A DNA stretch of 12,271 nucleotides. Origin: Acinetobacter sp. Its GTDB lineage: Bacteria > Pseudomonadota > Gammaproteobacteria > Pseudomonadales > Moraxellaceae. This document shows, piece by piece, positions 1 to 8,165 of the stretch; position 1 is the stretch's first letter, and the number at the start of each line of letters is the position of its first letter. The position numbers and the translations under genes are program-made. The notes beneath the pieces were generated by a model. It searched no databases. It had not been told where the DNA came from and worked only from the letters and a program-made list of their open reading frames with translations. The stretch spans positions 1 through 12,271 of the forward strand of contig SSHD01000003.1 in assembly GCA_008017255.1 (NCBI GenBank). Direction: 5' to 3'.

Positions 1-2
1 AC

Positions 3-785
3 CCGAGCATTATTCAAACTCATACCCCAATGTAAATGTGCACCAGTGACACGTCCTGTTTTTCCAACCAAACCCAACACTTCTCCTTGCGCAATGCGCT
101 GACCTTTGCTGACCTGAATTTTACTCAAATGACAGAACATACTAATTAAGCCCTGACCATGGTCGATCAGTACGGTATTGCCATTAAAAAAGTAATCACC
201 CGTTTGCGCCACTATTCCTGCGGCAGGGGCAATGACTTTTTGTCCGACAGGGGCAGGAATGTCTAAACCTGAGTGCGGCGCACGTGGCTCACCATTAAAA
301 AAGCGTTTTTTGCCAAATGAATTACTAAATTTACCTGCGGTAGGGCGTATAAAATATGGAAATGCTGTCCACGGACTTGGGTTAAAAGAGTTGTAAACGT
401 CATTCTGTGCTTTGGCTTCACGTGCATAACGTTCTAACTGCGCAGCGTTAGGGCTAACATGGTCTTGATTTTTAACCGTTAAGCGCTGTTCTGTGTATTT
501 GTATGGCTTGACTTCAATCTGTAGTGGCTGTTGATTGGTACTTAAGCTAAGTGTGCCGATAGGTGCAGACAGCGGAATACCAAATATGGCATAACGTTGC
601 GTTACATATTCAGCAATCAGCACTGGTTTTTTTTGATAAAAAACTTGGGTGATATTTTTAGGCAAAGCAATAACCGCAATGCCACCGGCACGCCTTGAGT
701 CTTGTGGTAGTTGGGCCGTTACGAGCGGCGTTGCCAGCAGGCAAATTATTGCAAGGTAGACGCTTTTTATATTCATCATCGTCAT
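3..785 (-). CDS. M23-family (LytM) peptidoglycan peptidase, C-terminus cut by window edge
   Basis: Secreted zinc metallopeptidase expected to cut peptide cross-links of peptidoglycan in the periplasm. The 261 visible residues open with a signal peptide (hydrophobic run at about residues 9-23, likely cleavage after VTA at 24). A beta-rich N-terminal region of the kind found before M23 domains spans about 30-100, and the M23 domain starts near 150. Its zinc and catalytic residues are visible: HSGLD (H171, D175), H219 in FCHLS, and HLH (H250, H252). The frame runs on past the left edge, where only the last residues are expected to be missing. The start is uncertain: in-frame ATGs lie at 785, 779 and 776, none with a clear Shine-Dalgarno, and I chose the outermost. 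The gene is divergent from clpB. The family assignment is firm; which hydrolase it is, and whether it acts as an activator or an enzyme, is unknown. Confidence 0.9.
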   Translation of the reverse strand, partial: MTMMNIKSVYLAIICLLATPLVTAQLPQDSRRAGGIAVIALPKNITQVFYQKKPVLIAEYVTQRYAIFGIPLSAPIGTLSLSTNQQPLQIEVKPYKYTEQRLTVKNQDHVSPNAAQLERYAREAKAQNDVYNSFNPSPWTAFPYFIRPTAGKFSNSFGKKRFFNGEPRAPHSGLDIPAPVGQKVIAPAAGIVAQTGDYFFNGNTVLIDHGQGLISMFCHLSKIQVSKGQRIAQGEVLGLVGKTGRVTGAHLHWGMSLNNAR

Positions 786-799
786 TTTTTATTCATCAT
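782..799 (-). other. Five-codon upstream ORF (MMNKK) overlapping the M23 start by ATGA
   Basis: On the minus strand, ATG at 799 reads MMNKK and stops at TGA 784-782, overlapping the ATG at 785. It arises because the start-region motif GATGATGAATA is present twice, at 800-790 and 780-770. It may couple translation or simply be a by-product of the duplication. There is no evidence that it is translated. Confidence 0.3.
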
Positions 800-882
800 C
801 TATTTAAACTAAAACGCTGGAGCTAAAAGCACAATAAGGGTTTTGTACACAGTCATGTGTTGCTAAAAACACAGCCTATAGA

Positions 883-911
883 CTTGAAATAAATGTACTA
901 CGCACCCATAT
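883..911 (+). promoter_or_regulatory. Sigma-32 (heat-shock) type promoter for clpB
   Basis: The -35 element CTTGAA lies at 883-888 and the -10 element ACCCATAT at 904-911, with a 15-base spacer. The RpoH consensus in gammaproteobacteria is CTTGAA, 13-15 bases, then CCCCATnT, so only one defined position differs. It lies about 127 bases before the clpB start, giving a predicted leader of about 120 bases. Heat-shock control of clpB is well established in related bacteria. The site here is read from sequence only. Confidence 0.72.
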
Positions 912-1037
912 TAATATTGAGTTCCTTGTTTTTGTTATTAGATAATTAACTGAAAAATATATAAATATTATTTGAAATTTAAAAAATTGTTCCCATCTAA
1001 ATTACAAGTTAAAAATTTGTTGTGAGGAATAACGAGA

Positions 1038-3617
1038 ATGCGATTCGAAAAATTTACTAACCGTTTGCAGCAAGCGCTTTCAGATGCGCAATCTTTGGCG
1101 ATGGCGAAAGATCATACCGCTATTGCAGGTGTGCATATTCTAACGGCGTTGCTTGAAGAAGCTGCCAATTTGAGTCTGTTACAACAGTCAGGCGCACGTT
1201 TGCCAGAACTGAAGCAAAAGCTAGAACAAGCACTGCAAAATGCGCCGACTTTGGCAAATCCAACAGGTGATATTAACCTCAACCCCGAAGCGGTGCGTGC
1301 GCTGAATTTAGCCGACAGCTATGCACAAAAAGCCGGCGATGAGTTTCTATCTACCGATTGGGTGTTGCTGGGTTTGGCAGAAACCGGTGAAACCAAAAGC
1401 ATTTTAACGAGCGTCGGCAGTACGGCAGCAAGTTTACGCAAAGTGATTGAAAATATTCGAGGAAGTGACAAAGTCATGAGCAATAACCATGAAGATCAAC
1501 GCGACTCACTGAATAAATACACCATAGATTTAACTGAACGTGCTTTGGCTGGTAAGCTCGATCCTGTAATTGGGCGGGACGATGAAATCCGCCGCACCAT
1601 TCAGGTTTTGTCTCGCCGTACCAAAAACAATCCTGTGTTGATTGGTGAACCTGGGGTGGGGAAAACAGCGATTGTCGAAGGTTTGGCGCAGCGGATTATT
1701 AATGGCGAAGTGCCAGAAAGTTTAAAGAATAAACGTGTGTTGTCTTTAGACTTGGGTTCATTGTTGGCAGGGGCGAAATATCGCGGTGAGTTTGAAGAAC
1801 GCCTCAAAGCGGTGCTCAAAGACCTTGCTAAACACGATGGCGAAATCATCCTCTTTATAGATGAATTACATACCCTTGTTGGTGCAGGTAAGGGTGATGG
1901 CGCAATGGATGCAGGCAATATGCTTAAACCTGCCTTGGCGCGTGGTGAGCTTCGCTGTGTCGGTGCAACCACATTAGATGAATATCGTCAATATATTGAA
2001 AAAGATGCTGCGCTCGAACGCCGTTTCCAAAAAGTGTTAGTCGATGAACCGAGTGTAGAAGACACCATTGCGATTTTACGTGGTTTAAAAGAAAAATATG
2101 CCACCCATCATGGCGTGCAGATTTTAGATTCGGCAATTATTGCAGCGGCGAAAATGTCGCATCGCTATATTACCGATCGGCAATTGCCTGACAAAGCTAT
2201 TGATTTGATTGATGAAGCGGCATCACGCATTAAAATGGAAATTGACTCTAAACCAGAGGCTTTGGATAAGTTAGATCGGCGTTTAATTCAGCTGAAAATG
2301 CAGCTAGAAGCAGTAAAAAAAGATGAAGATGGCGGCAGTCAGGCAGAGGCCAAATTGCTAGAGCAACAGATTGCTGAAAAGCAAAAAGAATACAATGATT
2401 TAGAAGAAATTTGGAAAGCTGAAAAAACCTTAGTCGAAGGCGATAAAAAAGCCCAAATTGCTTTAGATCAAGCGCGAGTTGCCTTGGAGAAATCTAAACG
2501 TGAGGGTGATTTAGCCGAAGCTGCGCGTTTGCAATATGGTGTGATTCCAGAGTTGCAAAAGCAGCTAGAGCAAGCCGAAGTTGCCGAAGAAACTGAGGAA
2601 CCGAAGTTAATTCGGACCAAAGTTACTGAAAATGAAATTGCCGAAGTGGTCAGTGCGGCAACGGGTATTCCAGTCAGTAAAATGTTGCAAGGTGAACGTG
2701 AGAAACTGCTGCAAATGGAAGACTTTTTGCATAAGCGTGTGGTTGGGCAGCATGAGGCAGTGGTTGCGGTATCCAATGCGGTACGCCGTTCGCGTGCGGG
2801 CTTGTCAGACCCGAACCGTCCGAGTGGCTCGTTCTTGTTTTTAGGACCGACTGGGGTGGGTAAAACCGAACTGACTAAAGCCTTGGCAAATTTCTTATTT
2901 GATAGTGATGACGCCATGATTCGCATAGATATGAGCGAGTTTATGGAAAAACACTCGGTCAGTCGTTTGGTCGGTGCGCCTCCGGGTTATGTCGGCTATG
3001 AAGAAGGCGGTGTGCTCACAGAAGCTGTGCGCCGTAAACCGTATAGCGTGATTTTGTTTGATGAGGTGGAAAAAGCCCATCCCGATGTATTCAACATACT
3101 GTTGCAAGTGTTGGACGATGGTCGCCTAACCGATTCACAAGGTCGAGTGGTGGACTTTAAAAATAGTGTGATCGTCATGACATCAAACTTAGGCTCACAC
3201 GATGTACGTGAGCTGGGTGAGGGCGCAAGTGATGATGAGGTACGCACTGTGGTGATGAATGCAGTGAGTGAGCATTTCCGCCCAGAGTTTATTAACCGTA
3301 TAGATGAATTGGTGGTGTTCCATTCGTTACAAAAAGCGCAAATTCGTGGTATTGCCGATATTCAGCTCGATCGCTTGCGTGTTCGCTTAAGTGACCGTGA
3401 TATGGACTTAACGGTCGATGACAGTGCCTTTGATTTGCTAATAGAGGCAGGTTTTGACCCAATATATGGTGCAAGACCATTGAAACGTGCGATTCAGCAG
3501 CAAGTAGAAAATAGCTTAGCGCAGAAAATATTGGCTGCCGAATTCCAAGCTGGCGATAATATTTTAATTCGTGCTGAAAATGGTCATTTAGTGTTTGAGA
3601 AAATAAAACTGAGCTAA
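1038..3617 (+). CDS. clpB: ATP-dependent disaggregase ClpB (Hsp100)
   Basis: Cytosolic hexameric AAA+ machine that, with DnaK/DnaJ/GrpE, pulls polypeptides out of aggregates after heat stress. At 859 residues it has the usual full length. Domains in order are: Clp N-domain (about 1-145); AAA-1 with Walker A GEPGVGKT (203-210), pore tyrosine Y248, Walker B ILFIDE (271-276) and arginine-finger region ERRF (327-330); the coiled-coil middle domain (about 405-525) that docks DnaK and separates ClpB from ClpA and ClpC; AAA-2 with Walker A GPTGVGKT (603-610), pore loop GYVG (650-653) and Walker B VILFDE (671-676); and a C-terminal D2-small domain. No ClpP-binding IGF-type loop was noticed. The start is set by TGAGGA at 1023-1028, nine bases upstream. 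An RpoH-type promoter precedes the gene and a strong hairpin terminator follows, so it appears monocistronic. An internal start (ATG 1476) may give a shorter isoform. Confidence 0.98.
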   Translation: MRFEKFTNRLQQALSDAQSLAMAKDHTAIAGVHILTALLEEAANLSLLQQSGARLPELKQKLEQALQNAPTLANPTGDINLNPEAVRALNLADSYAQKAGDEFLSTDWVLLGLAETGETKSILTSVGSTAASLRKVIENIRGSDKVMSNNHEDQRDSLNKYTIDLTERALAGKLDPVIGRDDEIRRTIQVLSRRTKNNPVLIGEPGVGKTAIVEGLAQRIINGEVPESLKNKRVLSLDLGSLLAGAKYRGEFEERLKAVLKDLAKHDGEIILFIDELHTLVGAGKGDGAMDAGNMLKPALARGELRCVGATTLDEYRQYIEKDAALERRFQKVLVDEPSVEDTIAILRGLKEKYATHHGVQILDSAIIAAAKMSHRYITDRQLPDKAIDLIDEAASRIKMEIDSKPEALDKLDRRLIQLKMQLEAVKKDEDGGSQAEAKLLEQQIAEKQKEYNDLEEIWKAEKTLVEGDKKAQIALDQARVALEKSKREGDLAEAARLQYGVIPELQKQLEQAEVAEETEEPKLIRTKVTENEIAEVVSAATGIPVSKMLQGEREKLLQMEDFLHKRVVGQHEAVVAVSNAVRRSRAGLSDPNRPSGSFLFLGPTGVGKTELTKALANFLFDSDDAMIRIDMSEFMEKHSVSRLVGAPPGYVGYEEGGVLTEAVRRKPYSVILFDEVEKAHPDVFNILLQVLDDGRLTDSQGRVVDFKNSVIVMTSNLGSHDVRELGEGASDDEVRTVVMNAVSEHFRPEFINRIDELVVFHSLQKAQIRGIADIQLDRLRVRLSDRDMDLTVDDSAFDLLIEAGFDPIYGARPLKRAIQQQVENSLAQKILAAEFQAGDNILIRAENGHLVFEKIKLS
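1459..1478 (+). promoter_or_regulatory. Probable internal ribosome binding site and start (ClpB short isoform)
   Basis: Inside clpB, GAGGAAG (1459-1465) lies ten bases before ATG 1476, which is Met147 in the linker between the N-domain and AAA-1. Translation from here would give a 713-residue protein without the N-domain. E. coli clpB is known to use an internal start at the same linker (Val149) to make ClpB-deltaN. Position and ribosome-site quality are seen; use of the site is inferred. Confidence 0.55.
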
Positions 3618-3631
3618 ATGATTTTTTAGGC

Positions 3632-3679
3632 TAAAAACAAAAAAACAGGGTGACTTAAGTCGCCCTGTTCTTTGTTTTT
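3632..3679 (+). terminator. Rho-independent terminator after clpB
   Basis: An inverted repeat of 10 bp with one G-T wobble (3645-3654 with 3659-3668) has a TTAA loop. It is flanked by an A-rich tract upstream and a T-rich tract (TCTTTGTTTTT) downstream. It begins about 15 bases past the clpB stop, and the A/T flanks could let it work in both directions. Confidence 0.88.
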
Positions 3680-3782
3680 GCCACTTTGTCGGATTTATCA
3701 CGGAATATCGTCAATGACATTGCGAGTTCACCAAAAGCTTGCTAGTTTTGTAACAAATAAGAACAATTCAGGATGAATTGCA

Positions 3783-4208
3783 ATGAAAAACATACAGCAC
3801 AACTACACTAGGGCAGGTGTAATTTTGTTTATGGTAGCGTTACCTGCACTGGGGTGGGCGGCACAGTCTTTAACAGAAAGCACCTTAGCACTACAAGCAG
3901 TAACACTCAAACATGCTGTCCCAAGTATGATCCAACAGGCGCAGCAAGATGACATGAAACCCGAAGCCGAACGGTGGCGTGCGCAACGTTTACTCAGTGA
4001 TGGTAATTTACGTGAAATTCGCATTAGCATGTTAACTGAAAGCGTTTTATCGCCTTATGAAGAGCAGAAAAAAAATGCTTTGCTAGATGTACGTGAAAAA
4101 AAGAAAGCGACCATGAAACCGCATGATACAGATTCAGATCGCTATATGATTTATGAGTTTGAATCGCCGAACGTGAAAACCGAAAGAATGATTTATTCAC
4201 GTCGTTAA
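3783..4208 (+). CDS. Small exported protein of unknown function
   Basis: I do not recognise this 141-residue protein. It starts with a clear signal peptide: positively charged N-region, hydrophobic stretch at about residues 11-25, likely cleavage after GWA at 26. No lipobox cysteine is present, so the mature protein is probably soluble in the periplasm or exported. The mature part (~115 residues) is charged and helix-prone, with a lysine/glutamate-rich stretch at about 97-112 and a polar tail ending SRR. The mature protein has no cysteines, so no disulfides. The ribosome site CAGGA (3769-3773) sits nine bases before ATG 3783. The gene has its own leader after the clpB terminator and converges on rlmKL with 11 bases between stops, leaving no room for a separate terminator. 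It is probably a genus-level conserved hypothetical; the coding call rests on the signal peptide and ribosome site. Confidence 0.8.
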   Translation: MKNIQHNYTRAGVILFMVALPALGWAAQSLTESTLALQAVTLKHAVPSMIQQAQQDDMKPEAERWRAQRLLSDGNLREIRISMLTESVLSPYEEQKKNALLDVREKKKATMKPHDTDSDRYMIYEFESPNVKTERMIYSRR

Positions 4209-4219
4209 ATTTCAGTGGT

Positions 4220-6424
4220 TTAGACTGGGAAATGTTGAATTTTCCACGCACGGTGAATTTTCTGATTACGTTTAAAATCTGGCCCAATGGTGTCAGAAGT
4301 AATTTCTTCGACCTGAAACATGCCTTCAATTTCCGCATCTAACTCGAAACCACGATAGTTGTTCGAGAAATATAAAGTGCCATCGGTGGTTAAGCGGTTC
4401 ATGGCGCGTTTAAGCAATGAAAGATGATCGCGCTGTACATCAAAAGTACCATAGAACTTTTTCGAGTTTGAAAAAGTCGGCGGATCAATAAAGATCAAGT
4501 CATATTGCTCATGGCCTTCTTTGAGCCATTCAAAACAATCGCTGGCAAAGAACATGTGTTGTTCATCGGCATGGTCTACTGTGAGCCCATTGAGCACAAA
4601 GTTTTCTTTCGACCAACTCAAATAAGTATTGGACAAATCGACACTGGTGGTACTCGCTGCACCGCCCAACGCAGCATGCAAGCTGGCAGTAGATGTGTAG
4701 CTATATAAATTTAGGAAATGTTTACCGCGTGCTTCTTGTGCTATACGTAAACGCATTTGACGATGGTCTAAGAATAAACCGGTATCTAAATAGTCGGTTA
4801 AATTGACTAAAATACGTGCCTTACCTTCTTGTACAATAAAGCGTTTCGATGCGGTACTTTGCTTGCTATATTGCGTTGCACCTGCTTGTTTGGCACGAGT
4901 TTTAATAAAAATCGCATCGCGCTGTAAACCAGTCACCGCACGAATGGCTGCCAGTCCTAAATTAAAGCGTTTTTTGGCTTTTTCTGGGTCGATGGTTTTG
5001 GGTGGCGCGTATTCTTGCACGTGTAATTTATCGCCGTATAAATCGACCGCTAAGTTAAAGTCGGGTAGGTCGGCATCGTATAAACGTAAGCAGTACACAT
5101 TGTCTTTCACGGCCCATTTCTTTAAGGCTTGCATATTTTTTTGCAGGCGATTGGTGAAATCTTCCGCACCTTCAATGGCTTCAAATTGTTGTGGTTGCCA
5201 AGTGGCTAAAAATGGTTGCGTTACGGGCAGTGCTTTAATGCGTCCAGAACGAATATAAATTGGCAGCTTACCATTCATTAAACGTAAGGTTTGCGGATCA
5301 TGCAATGCCAATACATCGGCTTGTTCAATTTGTGCCGCAATAATTGCCGCTTGTTGATTTGGGAAAGTCTTTTGCAATAAACCAGACAAACCTAAATAGA
5401 AAGAACGGCTCGATGCTTTATCACCCAAGCGCTCACCATAGGGTGGGTTGGTGACAATAAAGGCTTTTTTGCCTTCAGCGTGGAAATCATCCCAATCGGC
5501 TAAAGTACGTTCTTCTATTTGAATCTGTTCCAATATGCTTTCAAAACCTGCGGCAATAATATTTTGACGTGTGGCTTTAACCGCTTCCCAGTCAGCATCA
5601 TAGGCATATAGTTTTGGTAGCTGTTGCTGTAAGGCTTTTTCATGCCGATCAGCGGCTTCGGCTTTTATGGCTAACCACAGTTCACGGTCATGTCCATGCC
5701 AACCATTGAAACCAAAACGACGTACTAAACCAGGGGCGCGGTCAGTCAAAATCATTAAGGCTTCAATAATAAAGGTACCTGAACCACACATTGGGTCGAG
5801 AATAATATCTGCTTGGTATTCTGTAAATTGTGCTTTTTGTAAAATGGCAGCGGCTAGGTTTTCTTTAATAGGCGCATCGGTCATAAAATGGCGATAACCA
5901 CGCTTATGTAGTGAGTCACCAGATAAGTCTAAGCAGTACGTATGTTCGGTTTTGCCCGCTAAAACATAGAGGGTAATTTCAGGTTGTTTAATATCAATAC
6001 TTGGGCGTTTGCCTACGGCTTCCATAAAGGAGTCGACCACGCCGTCTTTTACGCGTAGGGTGGCAAATTGGCTATTGACCTTAATGTCACGTTCGATATG
6101 CAAACGCACCGCAAAAGTGCTTTGTGGTGCAAATATCAGCGACCAATCGAAGCTCAGTGCACCTTCATACAGTTCTTCTGCAACATCGCGTGCATCGTGA
6201 GTAAAGTCTAGTTCATGTATATGAATTGGCAGTAATACACGTGAGGCAAGTCGTGACCACATGCAAACATGGTAGGCATTTTCTAATGTGCCTTTGAAAA
6301 TCAAACGTCCAGCGAAGCGTTGAATGTTTTGAATGCCGAAACTTTCCAGTTCTTGTTGTAATAAGGTTTCAAGTCCATCCGCACAGGTCACCCAATAATT
6401 TGTCAGACGTTGTGTAGCATTCAT
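4220..6424 (-). CDS. rlmKL: Bifunctional 23S rRNA methyltransferase RlmKL (m2G2445 and m7G2069)
   Basis: SAM-dependent enzyme that modifies 23S rRNA during 50S assembly. The N-terminal half (RlmL) makes m2G2445 and the C-terminal half (RlmK) makes m7G2069. The protein of 734 residues is close to E. coli RlmKL (702). In order it has a THUMP RNA-binding domain (about 45-155) and the RlmL methylase with SAM motif DPMCGSG (210-216) and catalytic NPPYGERLGD (326-335). The RlmK Rossmann methylase follows, with LNLYSYTST as motif I (near 571-579) and DPPTFSNS (647-654). Three in-frame starts exist: TTG 6436, ATG 6430 and ATG 6424. I chose 6424 because GGAA lies six bases before it and the conserved NYWVTCADGLE begins soon after. 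The gene stands alone, convergent with the small exported gene. Both active sites look intact. Confidence 0.96.
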   Translation of the reverse strand: MNATQRLTNYWVTCADGLETLLQQELESFGIQNIQRFAGRLIFKGTLENAYHVCMWSRLASRVLLPIHIHELDFTHDARDVAEELYEGALSFDWSLIFAPQSTFAVRLHIERDIKVNSQFATLRVKDGVVDSFMEAVGKRPSIDIKQPEITLYVLAGKTEHTYCLDLSGDSLHKRGYRHFMTDAPIKENLAAAILQKAQFTEYQADIILDPMCGSGTFIIEALMILTDRAPGLVRRFGFNGWHGHDRELWLAIKAEAADRHEKALQQQLPKLYAYDADWEAVKATRQNIIAAGFESILEQIQIEERTLADWDDFHAEGKKAFIVTNPPYGERLGDKASSRSFYLGLSGLLQKTFPNQQAAIIAAQIEQADVLALHDPQTLRLMNGKLPIYIRSGRIKALPVTQPFLATWQPQQFEAIEGAEDFTNRLQKNMQALKKWAVKDNVYCLRLYDADLPDFNLAVDLYGDKLHVQEYAPPKTIDPEKAKKRFNLGLAAIRAVTGLQRDAIFIKTRAKQAGATQYSKQSTASKRFIVQEGKARILVNLTDYLDTGLFLDHRQMRLRIAQEARGKHFLNLYSYTSTASLHAALGGAASTTSVDLSNTYLSWSKENFVLNGLTVDHADEQHMFFASDCFEWLKEGHEQYDLIFIDPPTFSNSKKFYGTFDVQRDHLSLLKRAMNRLTTDGTLYFSNNYRGFELDAEIEGMFQVEEITSDTIGPDFKRNQKIHRAWKIQHFPV

Positions 6425-6456
6425 GCACATTTCCAAAAGCGTTTTAGCAATCGCAC

Positions 6457-6486
6457 ATTTTAACCGATTTTTATGCGTTCTGTCGG
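6457..6486 (-). promoter_or_regulatory. Candidate sigma-70 promoter for rlmKL
   Basis: On the minus strand, CCGACA (6486-6481, four of six bases of TTGACA) is followed after 18 bases by TAAAAT (6462-6457, five of six bases of TATAAT). It would give a leader of about 25-30 bases. Plausible position and a good -10, but a weak -35. Confidence 0.38.
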
Positions 6487-6665
6487 TGCATATTTGTGTG
6501 ATTGGCTGCTTTATTATGCCTTAAACCCGCTTTTTTAAAGCAATTTGAATTTGGCTGATGGTTTGGTAGCATGCGAGCTGAGTGTATGGGTGGAATTTAA
6601 AAGTTGGTACAGCTTTTGCATTTTCATAACTAAGTAAATACTTCCCCCAACAATGTGAAGACGTT

Positions 6666-7016
6666 ATGAAAGCAAATATGAATCATCAAGTCGCCAATAA
6701 TTCCGAAGCTTTTGTTATTGCAACCCAAATATACTCACGTTTAAGACGTGACAGTGGTCGTGTCATTGATGTGATGTATTTGCTGCACAACGAAGACTAT
6801 GCACGTACTGTGGTTGAATTTGCTTTAGCGGCGCAAGATGTAGAATTACAACGCTTGGCTGCACGTTTAGCGACGAGCATGGATTTAAATGCTAAATCGA
6901 GCCATGCCGTATCGAGCGTGGTCGAAACCGAGCCAGAACGCTATTCGACGGAAGTCACCGCAGAGGAAATTTATCAGGCACAGGTTCACCATCATTATAT
7001 TGGTGCATTGCGCTAA
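6666..7016 (+). CDS. Conserved-looking small cytosolic protein of unknown function
   Basis: I do not recognise this 116-residue protein. It has no signal peptide, membrane segment or cysteine. Residues 15-75 look like two or three amphipathic helices rich in alanine, leucine and arginine (for example VVEFALAAQDVELQRLAARL). A polar linker and an acidic tail containing EEIYQAQ follow, ending with HHHY near the C-terminus. This composition suggests a small helical protein that may oligomerise or bind a partner, but no family can be named. GAAG at 6657-6660 lies five bases before ATG 6666. A second in-frame ATG at 6678 is possible, but its upstream bases are a poorer ribosome site. The gene is transcribed in the same direction as pyrB, 120 bases upstream of it, and divergent from rlmKL. 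Read-through into pyrB cannot be excluded because no convincing terminator separates them. Confidence 0.78.
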   Translation: MKANMNHQVANNSEAFVIATQIYSRLRRDSGRVIDVMYLLHNEDYARTVVEFALAAQDVELQRLAARLATSMDLNAKSSHAVSSVVETEPERYSTEVTAEEIYQAQVHHHYIGALR

Positions 7017-7025
7017 GTTAATTTA

Positions 7026-7051
7026 GTTGCAACTCTCTCATTTTTTGCAAC
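7026..7051. repeat. Inverted repeat GTTGCAA/TTGCAAC between the 116-residue gene and pyrB
   Basis: GTTGCAA (7026-7032) and TTGCAAC (7045-7051) could form a 7-bp stem with a 12-base loop, and the first arm is itself the perfect palindrome GTTGCAAC. No T-tract follows on the plus strand, so it is a poor intrinsic terminator. A protein-binding site near the pyrB promoter region is possible but unproven. Confidence 0.35.
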
Positions 7052-7136
7052 AAAAGGGTAAAAAGTTGTTCTGCGTAAACGGCAGAATTGGGCTACACTA
7101 TGCAGGTTTTGGTGATTCGACCCATAGGAATCTAAT

Positions 7137-8153
7137 ATGCATATTGCAGCCCTGCATCAACCGAGTCAGGTTCAGCTGAATCAGCAAGGAAATTTAAAAC
7201 ATTTTTTAACCATTGAAGGGCTTTCTCAAGCCAGTTTAACTCAGATTTTAGATACCGCAGAAAGTTTTTTAGACGATAATAATAATTTGATTAACCGTCC
7301 CTTGTTAGATGGGTTGACGGTAATGAATCTGTTTTTTGAAAACTCTACTCGCACCCGAACCACCTTTGAAGCAGCTGCCAAACGTTTATCCGCCAATGTA
7401 TTGAATATCGACATTGCTCGTTCCAGCACATCTAAAGGCGAAACCCTGCGTGACACGCTGTGGAATTTAGAAGCGATGGCTGCGGATATTTTTGTGGTGC
7501 GCCATTCATCTTCTGGCGCAGCGCATTTTATTGCCAAAGACGTGTGTCCAAACGTGGCGATTATTAACGCGGGCGATGGTCGCCATGCGCACCCGACCCA
7601 AGCCATGTTAGATATGCTGACCATACGCCGTGAAACCCAAAAGCCATTTGAGCAGCTCAGTGTTGCCATTATTGGCGATATTAAGCATTCGCGGGTGGCA
7701 CGTTCCAATGTCGCTGCCTTGCAAACTTTGGGCTGTAACGATATCCGTGTGATTGCACCGAACACGTTGCTGCCTGTTGGTTTTAATGAATATGGCGAGC
7801 ATGTGCGTTTATTTAATAAAATGGATGCCGGCGTGAAAGACTGCGATGTAATTATTGCCTTACGCATTCAAAATGAACGCATTGATTCACCTGCCTTAGC
7901 ATCACAAGCTGAATTTTATAAAATGTATGGTCTAAACCAAGAGCGTTTAGCACTGGCGAAATCTGATTGTATTGTCATGCACCCAGGGCCAATGAATCGT
8001 GGGGTAGAAATTGACTCTAGCGTTGCCGATGGCGCGCAATCGGTGATTTTAAAACAAGTCACCTATGGTATTGCCGTGCGCATGGCGGTGTTGGCACTGG
8101 CGATGCAAGGGCAGTTACAACAACAAGGTTTAATTGACACGATTACGCTGTAA
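7137..8153 (+). CDS. pyrB: Aspartate carbamoyltransferase catalytic subunit
   Basis: Catalyses carbamoyl phosphate plus L-aspartate to N-carbamoyl-L-aspartate, the committed step of de novo pyrimidine synthesis, in the cytosol. At 338 residues it is longer than E. coli PyrB (about 310) because of an N-terminal extension of about 20 residues, as in Pseudomonas-type enzymes. Signature residues are present: carbamoyl-phosphate loop STRTRTTF (70-77), mobile loop SSTSKGE (96-102) with lysine K100, HPTQ (152-155) and the aspartate-side HPGPMNRG (282-289). AGGA (7126-7129) lies seven bases before the ATG. No pyrI regulatory subunit follows. The next gene, 12 bases downstream, encodes an inactive dihydroorotase homologue, so this is the PyrB/PyrC' type of transcarbamoylase, a dodecamer in Pseudomonas. 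Confidence in function is very high; the quaternary structure is inferred from the pairing. Confidence 0.97.
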   Translation: MHIAALHQPSQVQLNQQGNLKHFLTIEGLSQASLTQILDTAESFLDDNNNLINRPLLDGLTVMNLFFENSTRTRTTFEAAAKRLSANVLNIDIARSSTSKGETLRDTLWNLEAMAADIFVVRHSSSGAAHFIAKDVCPNVAIINAGDGRHAHPTQAMLDMLTIRRETQKPFEQLSVAIIGDIKHSRVARSNVAALQTLGCNDIRVIAPNTLLPVGFNEYGEHVRLFNKMDAGVKDCDVIIALRIQNERIDSPALASQAEFYKMYGLNQERLALAKSDCIVMHPGPMNRGVEIDSSVADGAQSVILKQVTYGIAVRMAVLALAMQGQLQQQGLIDTITL

Positions 8154-8165
8154 AGGATAGATCAC

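Noticed and set aside
1601..1972. Open frame of 123 codons on the minus strand inside clpB
   Set aside because: It lies wholly within a certain gene, has low-complexity serine/proline-rich translation and no ribosome site. It is a shadow of the ClpB codons, as are the other antisense frames within clpB, rlmKL, pyrB and pyrC'.
7061..7136. Pyrimidine attenuator before pyrB, as in E. coli pyrBI
   Set aside because: No U-rich leader peptide followed by a terminator hairpin is visible between 7061 and the start codon. A possible -10 (TACACT, 7094-7099) lacks a good -35.
7241..7867. Open frame of 208 codons antisense to pyrB
   Set aside because: Length alone is notable, but the translation shows no domain and no start signals, and it lies opposite a highly conserved enzyme. 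Codon bias of pyrB explains it.
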